Shown here one piece after another: positions 20,931-30,050 of a stretch of 64,000 bases of DNA; within the stretch, counting starts at the first letter, position 1, and each line of letters begins with the position of its first letter. Source of the stretch: Heracleum sosnowskyi (taxonomy: Eukaryota > Streptophyta > Magnoliopsida > Apiales > Apiaceae); contig CM061239.1 in assembly GCA_030848705.1 (NCBI GenBank), positions 85,418,363 through 85,482,362 on the forward strand, written 5' to 3'. The notes beneath the pieces are model-generated. The model ran no database searches. It saw only the letters and a program-made list of their open reading frames with translations, and was not told where the DNA came from. Position numbers and translations under genes: made by a program.

Positions 20931-22098
20931 TGTTAGGTCCTGATAAGTTTGTAGAAGGGGGGTTGAATACAAACTATACCATTTTATCGAAATTTGTTCT
21001 TTGAATAATTTAACAATTTAGAACAAATTAATGCGTAATATAAATGAAACAAGATTCAAGTTAAATATAACTTATATTAAACTTGAAGGGTGTTGCAAAT
21101 ACAATAAGGATTACAAAGTATTTATCTCAAACTAATTAATACAAATTTAGAATAAATTCGACATGAACTCTTCTAATATTTGTAATAAAAAGATCGAATG
21201 CTAAAAGCAAGTTCGAGATAAATTCTAGGGATAAAAATCCGCTAGATAATCAAAGCAATACAAGTAATCAACTTCTAGTGGTTTGGATTTAACAATACAA
21301 ACTAGAATTAATTGCTTGAGAAGAAATGAGATCAAATGATTTTTCTTCTAGTTTTTCTGGAGAGAAATGGCTTCTGTAAAGATATGATATTTTGTTCTGA
21401 TATATTTCTTCTGTCTTTTGCACCGGGTCAAATACACTTGCAATTAGCCTTGTATGACCTGTTTATTAAATCAAAAAGATTTAATAAAACAATTCATACA
21501 CTTGTATGACCTGAAGAATACATTCGGTAGAACCATGCTTCAGCAGTATGACCTGCAAAAACTGTCCGGTATGACCTAGCATTCTTCTACCAACTCTCGG
21601 TATGACCAAGCAGAATTATACTGGTATGACCTGGCAGGATAGACTTGTATGACCTAAATCTGTCGGTATGACCAAGCACCTTTACAGGGCAGGTCATACC
21701 GAGCTAAACAAAGGTCATACTAGTAAACATAGAAAATCCTTTTAATATATATAGTTAGATTAAATTAATTCTTTTATAGAATTAATTTAATAAATAATTT
21801 AAACAACTAACTTAATTAATTTAATAAATAAATTAATTCTGATAGAATTAATTTATTAATTAAATTGAATTAATAAATCAAAGAAGATAATTTAAAATCC
21901 TTGCATTCCTCTATCTTCTGAAAACCACTGAATATAGATGATTTAATTCCACTGATTGATGTCGTCATTCGATGCACTGTCTGGTTTCATGAATAACTGA
22001 CTTCAATGATAATCTTCATCTTTAAAACATTTAAAGCTGTGGCTTCTTTTCTTTAGCTTTGACTAAACTCTGTATCCTGTACTTTGATTTGGTGTTCA
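20931..22098 (-). mobile_element. 5' LTR of the SIRE-like copia element
   Basis: On the plus strand it begins TGTTAGGTCCTGATAAG next to the primer-binding site. It most plausibly ends GTGTTCA at 22098, where Tekay LTR sequence starts, giving about 1.17 kb. It contains the TATGACC cluster and an AT-rich block near 21740-21890. The same first 200 bp recurs at 63798-64000. The matching 3' LTR is absent on the left side. Confidence 0.75.
21453..21719. repeat. Cluster of ten TATGACC boxes in the SIRE LTR
   Basis: Plus-strand copies start at 21453, 21505, 21547, 21570, 21601, 21625, 21648 and 21667. Inverted copies (GGTCATA) start at 21692 and 21713. Most are extended as GGTATGACC(T/A)(A/G). Ten copies in 270 bp is far above chance. 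A repeated transcription-factor box in U3 is the likeliest meaning. Confidence 0.75.
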
Positions 22099-22836
22099 TT
22101 AATGGATTGTTGGAGTGTTTTAAACACGTGAATCACGATTAAGCGTCGTTACCATGTCGGATTTTCCTTAGAAAGATTATACAGAGACCACGGTTACCTT
22201 CTAGGAATAACAATAAGGCTTTCTGACCATGATCATGTAGGCTCTGTTTTTTAGTTTATTTTGGCGAAAGAATCGTATCGTTTCGATTTATGGTTTAGGA
22301 GAAACACCCGTTTTAGTGAAAGCGGTTTCGGATAACTAAGTAGTTCATTATATGAACTTTGAGCTTATGATCAAGCTCCTTAAAAGTGGACATAGGTCAT
22401 GTAATTAATGTGGATACTAGTATGGACAGTTAGGAAGGGAACCACGAAGGTTTCGTGTTAAAAAGATGATTTTTTGATTTTATAAAAATGCGAGAATCAA
22501 AGTTGCGCATGTGGAATGCCCTCGAGGGGATAGTAAAGCCATAAGTTTAGTAATGGTAAAGTACTTGGGTTTTGTGAATGGATTATCAACCAAACTTTTG
22601 ACTTAAGAGTTTAAGGAATGTCATGAGGTTATAAGTGACCAAGAGCGAGACATTTGATGTTCGTTAATAGAATGTTAGTGCTTAAGTTAATGGCACTTTA
22701 AATGGTTACGCTAGGGGACTGATCGAGTATTTCTTTGTTTATAGATTTCCCAGCAACTTCTTGAACCCCTAACAACCAAGGACTCAAGGCAAGTTTTCTC
22801 ATTCCATGCTATGTTTCAATTTCTTATACTAATGAT

Positions 22837-23076
22837 TGCATATGATAGATGCATGCCAGTTTTCAAACCTTACATCGTATATAGATGTGGTTGTATTTAA
22901 AACTGTTAAAAATTATAGTATATGCATATGATAGATGCATGCCAGTTTTAAAACCTTACATCGTATATGGATGTGGTTGTATTTTAAAACTGTTGAAATT
23001 ATAGTATATACATATGATAGATGCATGCAAGTTTTCAAACCATACATCTGATATAAGATGCGGTTGTATTTTTTTT
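22837..23076 (+). repeat. Three tandem copies of an 86-bp LTR segment
   Basis: Units start near 22837, 22923 and 23009. Each begins CATATGATAGATGCATGC and continues with TACATC and GTGGTTGTATTT. The last unit is partial, running into a T run. The other Tekay LTRs in the window do not show this triplication. Confidence 0.75.
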
Positions 23077-23789
23077 TGCTATAATGCTGTAAAGAGAATT
23101 ATAAACTGATTACGCTTTTGATAAAAAAAAGCTTTGTCAGATATAAGGTTTATATGCTATGTAAATACTAGATATAAACCGAGATTTTTAAAGGCTCTAA
23201 GGGTAGAGCACTCGTACGATGATTTTAAAAACATTAGACCAGGAGTCAAATTTTTATTTTGTCTTGATTATACTGTCAGAAGCTAGAGGGTTCCAGAGAC
23301 AGTTATATTTTAAAGTATTGATTAAATATTCCAATAGATATATATTATTGGATATTTAATGTGAGATATTTAAATAATATTATTATAAATATTATTTGAA
23401 TATTTATTTAATTAAGTGAATATTATTTTGAATATTCACTTAAGTGGATTATATTGAATAATAATTCAATATTTATTAAATATTCCAAAAATGATTTAAA
23501 AATCATAAGAACCTTATTTAGATATTACATAAGGTTCCAATAATTATTTAAAAGATTTTCTGATCTTAAAAAGATATTTTACCAAACTCCCGGGTCGTGA
23601 TTGCGAAATGATTTACTCGAGGATCGAGGTCAGTTGACAATAGTCAACCCATATAGTATTATTACTTCCTCAACATTTCCGGAAGTAAGTATGGTAATAA
23701 GTTCATACCTATCAACGAGCTAGTTTACGCTCGGGGAACAACGATTAAGTTCGGTTCCAGTTTAAAGGATAAGATTCATCATGGGACTG

Positions 23790-23942
23790 GAAGGGCTTAC
23801 ACGACAATGAAACAGGTGCCGGGGTAGTGACCATAATTATCAAGGCTTTCCCGGTGATGAAACAGGCGCCGAGGTAGTGACCTTGCGTGCAAAGGCTTTC
23901 ACGACAATGAAACAGGTGCCGATGTAGTGACCTTATAGCACA
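23790..23942 (+). repeat. About 50-bp tandem repeats with AGGTGCCGGGGTAGTGA core
   Basis: Three imperfect units each contain AAGGCTT.(A/C)C, ATGAAACAGG(T/C)GCCG and GTAGTGACC. The same array lies at 46373-46522 and 55018-55168 in the complete Tekay element, so it is a standing feature of this LTR family. Confidence 0.75.
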
Positions 23943-25191
23943 GTGGGCCCGAATGCGGCCAGGGTGATAACCGAACATGAAATCGTCCTTCTACTAGTAG
24001 AGAAGTTATGTTACGATACAACGGCTGATCACCGTGTATGGGGTGTTCCAGAATGTCCCCTTCTTCCACTTGGAATTGTGCTGCACATTGTAATGAAAGC
24101 CTAGGTGCTGAGTTACCGATAATGTGACAGTAATTGAACAATGATGTTCCGTGTATAGTATTTGAACTGTATGGCATGTTTTGACGAAAAGAATATTTCA
24201 ATATATCATTCTGTATACGAATGAAGTTTTAAAAGGTTTCAATTATGATATCAGCTTAAATATATGATTATGCTGCTATATATTATTGTCGAGCTATAGT
24301 GCTCATTCTTGCTTCTTTTATATATCACAACACAACCGAGTAAAAAAGGTGTTCATTACTGATATTTTACAGTGTTTGAACAGTATGAGATATCTAAATA
24401 GATATGCGTATATTTATGTTGAGAAGGGATCTAAGATATACATGATATTGAATTGTATGGTATTTTGAATCAATGAATAGGCTTTAAGCCTTGATTCCAA
24501 TGGTTAATATCTATTTTAAAAAGATATGTTTTGAGACTTGGTTTATTATATTGATACCAAGGATTTCTAAATGATTAACGAAGAGTATTTGAGTATGATT
24601 ATAAGTCATACAGTATTTTGAACGGTATACTATTTTGGGGTCAAACCCTAGTAGTGTTAAAACTTTGATCCTATATGGATTATCTACCTTAAAGGTTTAA
24701 AGATTTAAACTGGGATAGATTTCTTGCTGAGTGCTATTAGCTCATTCTTGCTTTATTAAAACTTTCAGCATGAAGAAAACATTACCGATTCACCCCGTAT
24801 TACGAGAGCAAGGGAATGGAGAGACCACCCTTGAGTTAGTTCAGCAAGATGGATACTGCTGGAGTTAGCAGAACAGTTGCAAATGGAATTAGGGAGAATT
24901 GTTTTCAAGTAGGTTTTCCTTATGGAACCTTGTATAGAATTGTGAGGTCTATTATTTTTACTTCAGGTAGAGGTTGTAAATGATAGATGAGATCCTGGAT
25001 AGTACATTTGATTTGTAATAACAATTGTTACTTATTGTTGCTCATTTCCAAGGCTATAACTTGTTTGTGTGCGCGTAAGTGATTGGGGTCTTTGGAGTTG
25101 TACTATTAGAATGTTGTAAGTAATGCAGGTATTGTATAATTGATGGAGCGTGACAACCCAGATTCCTGACCCCGGATCTGGGGGTGTTACA

Positions 25192-26605
25192 GGGGTTCCC
25201 AAATATTATTTCCAAGTTTATTAAATTATTTAAGTGCGAATAAATATTTATGAACTCATCAAAAATTGGGAATCCAGTTTAAGAAGTCGAGCAAATGATT
25301 TGACTCTCCCCATTTATCGATAATACTCATATTTTGGTATCACTACCCTATCCTAACTAGAGACTTCAACCTTGTTAATTACTGAAAATTCCGATTAACT
25401 TCCAGACCGTGATTTTTCAAATGTGTGAAATATTCCCTATCAGTTGACAAGAGTTAACCCTATCGTTATTACTTCCTCAAAACTTCTGGAAGTAAGTATA
25501 GTAATAAATCTAGACCTATCAACGAGCTAGCATGACACTCATGATAGGATTCATCAAGGGATGGGAGATTTTATATAGAGCAGAGCCATTACGAGTACCG
25601 GGGTGCACATGCAAAATTAGCAGAGGTACTACGAATGCCGGGACCCAAATTTAGATGAGGTACTTCGGGTACCAAGACGCTAATAAAAGCCCATATGCGG
25701 CTAGGGTGATGATCGTATAACGATATCGTCCTCAACTAGTAGAAAGTTTTTTGCGATACAACGACTGATCAGTGTGTATCGTGGTGTACTCCAAGTAGTC
25801 CCCTCCTTCTAATTGGAATTGTACTGTAACATTGTAGCGAAAGCCTAGGTGTTGAGTTACCGATAATGTTGACAATGGTTGAAAAGTATATTCTCTGTTA
25901 CAGTATCTTGAACTGTATGAAATGTTTTGACGAAAGACAAATAATACTTTAAAAACTTGTGAACTAGTGTTGTTCATCTCGTAGTATCTTAATATGCGTA
26001 CTCGCTGATTCTAAAGATCGTGCTAAGCCACAAATAGTGTATTTCAAAATTATGAACTAAATTTGTTCATATGGTGGTATTCTAAATTTCATATTAAGTA
26101 TCAATACTTTGAATTAAAAAAAAAATTTATACTACTATTATATTGTTGGAAAAACTTATATTAGTAACTACTTAACTTGCTGAGCATTCTTTCGCTCATT
26201 TTTGCTTTGTTAAAATTATATTTTAGTACAAGGGTAACATAGTCGGTTTGCTTAGTATCACGAGAGAAAGGAAATGGAAGATACTCCTCTGAGATAGTTC
26301 AACTCAGGAAGGATATTGCATGAGCAAGCTAGATAGGTTTAGCTGTCATTAGTAAGTTTGTTACAGTTATGGGTTGTAATAACTCCATGTAGAGGTTGTA
26401 GTTAATAGAGTGAGATCCTGGATAGTACATTTGGTTTGTAATAACTAATGTTATGGTATATCGTTTCTAAGGCTATAACTTGTGTGAATAAGAGATTGGG
26501 GTCTTTGATGTTGTTTTGATTAGATCAATGAGTTAATACAGGTATTATGCGATTGGATGGTGATGTGACAACTTAGATTCCTGACCCCGGATCTGGGGTG
26601 TTACA
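25192..26605 (+). mobile_element. Second Tekay-type LTR fragment
   Basis: It starts directly after the previous LTR end, at a mid-LTR position (ATTGGGAATCCAGTTTAAGAAG matches 54686 onward). It runs to its own terminus GGATCTGGGGTGTTACA at 26605. It carries the GATACAACGACTGATCA and GCTCATTTTTGCTT blocks. The arrangement fits an LTR inserted into an older copy of itself. No coding sequence is present. Confidence 0.7.
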
Positions 26606-27055
26606 ATAAATGACTTTTTCTATTTTTTCTACTAAAATCTCCTTTTTTCTAAAAAAAATCACTAGCAATTACCTTTTTCAACTAAAACATGTTACTTTTT
26701 CTATTTTTTCTTACTAAAATCTCACCTTTTCCAAACATATCACGCGCAAACCCTTATTTATTTATTTTAAAACCTATTTCAATACTTTTAATTACGGGCA
26801 ATTATTTTTTTTTAAAACTAAAATATGTTACTTTTTCTATTTTTCCTTACTAAAACCGCTCCTTTTCCAAAAATATCACGGGCAAACCGTTACTTATTTT
26901 TAATAAAATCAATTTTAATACATTAAATTATTTTAAAAAGTTTAACACGCTTACTTATTTTTTTTAACAAATGTAATTAATAAAATTTTAAAAAGTAAAT
27001 AATAAAAATAACAATTATTAAAAATAATCTGGGCATCACACATGTTTTAAGCTAG
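26606..27055 (+). repeat. AT-rich imperfect tandem repeats ending in a Helitron-like terminus
   Basis: Three imperfect units contain TTACTTTTTCTATTTTT, ACTAAAATC and CCTTTTCCAAA (starting near 26613, 26688 and 26826). The segment ends GGGCATCACACATGTTTTAAG then CTAG at 27052-27055, followed by T. That is compatible with a decayed Helitron 3' hairpin and CTRR end on the plus strand, less convincing than the one at 27213. Confidence 0.45.
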
Positions 27056-27212
27056 TAATATATAAACATAATACATGATAACTCATTTTATGTATTATCA
27101 ATAGCTTTGTTTTATATCAAAAGTAATTAGTTTTATTCGGCACGTGATTACATTTGCTTGCATCACATATATTTAATTCCAAGATAACTATGATTTGCGA
27201 TGTTATTTAGAA

Positions 27213-27242
27213 CTAGCATGATAGCCCGTGAAAAGCACGGGC
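27213..27242 (-). mobile_element. Helitron-like 3' terminus
   Basis: On the minus strand a perfect 7-bp stem (GCCCGTG with CACGGGC, 5-nt loop, 27224-27242) is followed after 7 bases by CTAG (27213-27216) and then T. This matches the Helitron 3' end. The body would lie to the right (27243 onward), which is AT-rich and without genes. No 5' end was found. Confidence 0.6.
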
Positions 27243-27520
27243 ACCATCTATATTCATAAAATTTTGTTGTTTAATTTTATTAAATAGATTATTCATAATT
27301 TTGAAACACTTTATGTCATTAGTGTGGTATATTTGACAAAAAATAAATTTATATGGATACTAGCATACTAACAATAACTCAAACTTTTTACTTGAATTTG
27401 GTTTATGATCATAATAATATAATCACACATAATAATTTAAAAACATAATTTTGGAATATTGAACATTGCATTATTTCAAAAATCTAATCATGAATGAGTA
27501 GACTCACGTGTTTATATATA

Positions 27521-28140
27521 CACAAGTGCTAAATAAGAACATTTACCGAAGTGAGAACTGAATACTCATTTCTGGGTTTTTTGTATATCTATATTTAATC
27601 ATAGCCACACATTCAAATCTAATTTGCATCTCAACCTTCATCCAAATATGTCCCCTCCATTTTCGGTGACCTTTTACACCATCATTTGCTTTACACGGTC
27701 ATTATCACCACCTTATTCCATTTTTCATCACCGTTCATGATATATACACACACATATGTATAATAATCAGTTCCCGAAGTAGCAGAATTCGTCATCTTGC
27801 CACAGAACTTGAAGTATGCAGCCAGACCGACTACGGAGATAGACATAAGAGGATGGGAAGATGAATCAATATTCCAAATAAGTTGCTAGAGAGTCGATAG
27901 TACACGAATGAATGCATAGTGAAAATATGTATTGGGGTAATATCCTCTTTCATGCCCCTCTGTGTGTGTGTGGGGGGGGGGGGTGTATGTTTAAACATTC
28001 ATCACTCTGTGATTTTGGTAGTGGTGCGTGGGCATGGTCGTGGTAATGGTAATGTGATAGTGATGGTGGTAGTGGTGTTAGTGATGTGTTGCTAGTGGTG
28101 ATGGAGATAATGATGTATCCAAAAAAATGAATTAAAAATT
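27521..28140 (+). mobile_element. Diverged copy of the 5291-6295 TIR element family
   Basis: The left end CACAAGTGCTAAATAAGAAC, then GTGAGAACTGAATACTCATT, corresponds to the left end at 5291. The following text (ATATTTAATCATAGCCACACA) and the later GATGGTGG-type tract (28020-28120) parallel that element's interior. No right terminal repeat was recognised, so the end is approximate. A (TG)n then G(12) microsatellite lies at about 27961-27984. Confidence 0.5.
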
Positions 28141-28940
28141 TATTAGTCGACTTATGTATATAGGTTTTACTCCAAAGTGATTAATTATATGAAATTAATG
28201 ATAATATAAAAGAAGCTCAAGAGGTAATCCAACAATTATATAAATGAATATTACATGTAATCTTATTTCAAAATTTCACTTCTCTTAATATGAAATTTAT
28301 ATGCAATCGAATTAGTTATTTCTCGAATCAATATTTTTAAATCAAACCATTTTTACATTCCCTAAATTCAATAAATCTATTATCATTACTTGTATATTAT
28401 ATATAATAATATAGTATCATATTTATAAGATATCGATCTTTCATTAACATAGATATAATTACATTTTTATAATTATTTATATTGCATTTATAATGTAATT
28501 TATCATGTTGTATTCTAATCAAACTATGTATTTTCTTCAATTATTTAATTGACAATCAATACAGTGTTTATATCTCAGATTTAAATTATTTCATTTTTCT
28601 CTTATGCAAAATGTATATTTATCCTATGAGAATCTTACTAATCGATTTTAATTCAAGTGTAATATAGAAAACATTTAATTAAAATTAGCTACAAATTTGG
28701 TTTGTATTCATGTACATTGTGATATATTATCTATTAAGTATCATATTTCAATAATCAGGTAGATGTTTTAAATCTATAATCTATAATATAGTATCTATAA
28801 TGTGTTTTTTTAATAAATATATCATACCTAACTATGTGTTTTATCTAAATATATATCTAATAATTAATGTGAAGTTCAAATCTCATCTGCAATAATTTTT
28901 GTCTTTTTCCAGCCTATAAAAATATTTTACCAGATAACAG
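28141..28940. other. AT-rich DNA without recognised features
   Basis: A long AT-rich stretch up to the Athila-like LTR, with no open frame or repeat structure of note. Confidence 0.4.
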
Positions 28941-29905
28941 TGTGATAAGTGGATTTTATATCTACTTGGAACGCTTCGTATCGGCTTAAATTGATCGATT
29001 GCACTCAAGTATTTGGTGTTTTTATGTGTTTTTAGTTAGAATGTGCAGAGCTACATCGTTGGCAGAATTGTGGAGTTTTCATGACTATATGGTGGTATAG
29101 AGCATAAGAAGTGAAGGCCATGCGGTAAGGGAGTTGGAAGCGCAAGGAAACGAATAGAAAACAAACTGCAGAATCCATGAACAGTAGAAGGAGCGCGCCC
29201 GCGCCTTGTTGGAGCGCGCCCGCGCTTGCTATTGATAACCTAGTTTGGTTGTGCTTATTCTTCTTGGATGCGTAGCTAACATCTAAGTTGTTTGTTAATC
29301 TCTATTGATTGCGAAAGTGGATATAGAGGTTTAGAACTTGCCATGCTAGCATAGGTTTATGTATGTTTGTCATGCATGATTCGTAGGTAATTTTAACCAT
29401 CTTACTTGCCCTATGTAATCTGAATGGATAACTTGCTCGTTAAACCGTTATGTTTTCAAATCTTATAGACATATAGGATCTAAGCATAATCGGTGTCTGC
29501 TCAACTTCTATCTCTTTTGTGGATGTTTGAGTGGTTTGGTATATGTATACTGAAAGGTAGCGTGTACTGATTTTGTGTTGTCCGCTTAGTTGTCATAACC
29601 GTCACATACATTGATTAAAGACATAAAAACTCTAGATGAAGTATTTAATGAAGTTAGGATCCCATGTTTTATTCTCATAAGTAAATCAACAATAATTTTC
29701 CTTAGTTAATTATAGTCTTTATAAGTTGCTAGTTAATTTAGTTGATAAAAACCCAAATTTGATATTGTCTTAGCATTGAACAATAGCCATACATTGTTGC
29801 ATAAGTGCATAACTATAGTAACCTAAACCAGTCTCTGTAGGAACGAACTTGACTTATTCATATATTACTTATGACCGCGTACGCTTGCGTGATTTTGTGC
29901 GAACA
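28941..29905 (+). mobile_element. 5' LTR of an Athila-like gypsy element
   Basis: It starts TGTGATAAGTGGATTTTATA (or 2 bp later at TGATAAG) and ends GCGAACA at 29905, just ahead of the primer-binding site, giving about 965 bp. It carries a pair of 14-bp GC-rich motifs (29191-29225). Its 3' partner is missing. Confidence 0.7.
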
Positions 29906-29911
29906 AGCTTT

Positions 29912-29927
29912 TGGCGCCGCTGCCGGG
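29912..29927 (+). other. Primer-binding site (tRNA-Asp type)
   Basis: TGGCGCCGCTGCCGGG lies 6 bp after the LTR. It resembles the tRNA-Asp-complementary primer site usual in Athila elements (TGGCGCCGTTGCCGGGG), with one difference in the core. Confidence 0.8.
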
Positions 29928-30050
29928 ATTCAGTGTTATATATATAGTTTATGTGCTTGTCATCAGTGGTAATTAAAGTTCACTGACTCGGATTATTTTC
30001 TCATCAATTTTACTTTGTTTGGTGAGTTTCAGGTACTCTAGTGAGCGTGT

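Larger units (their letters stand above)
22099..25191 (+). mobile_element. Tekay-type gypsy LTR fragment (5' end missing)
   Basis: It ends with the family terminus GACCCCGGATCTGGGGGTGT then TACA at 25191. It shares segments with the LTRs at 40861-43108 and 44879-47374: GGTTTAGGAGAAACA, TAAGGTTTATATGCTA, GGGAGTCAAA, TACGATACAACGGCTGATCA and GCTCATTCTTGCTT. Its start is cut by the SIRE LTR. No primer-binding site follows, so it is a solo or fragmentary LTR. Short open frames inside (23745-24201, 24286-24468) are LTR sequence, not genes. An ATG-led basic mini-ORF begins at 24770 just after an AG (see findings). Confidence 0.75.

Noticed and set aside
24286..24468. Small frame with hydrophobic stretch in the Tekay LTR
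   Set aside because: Related frames at 46751 and 55404 occur at the same LTR position, but they are AT-rich with shifting starts and ends and precede the better-supported mini-exon.
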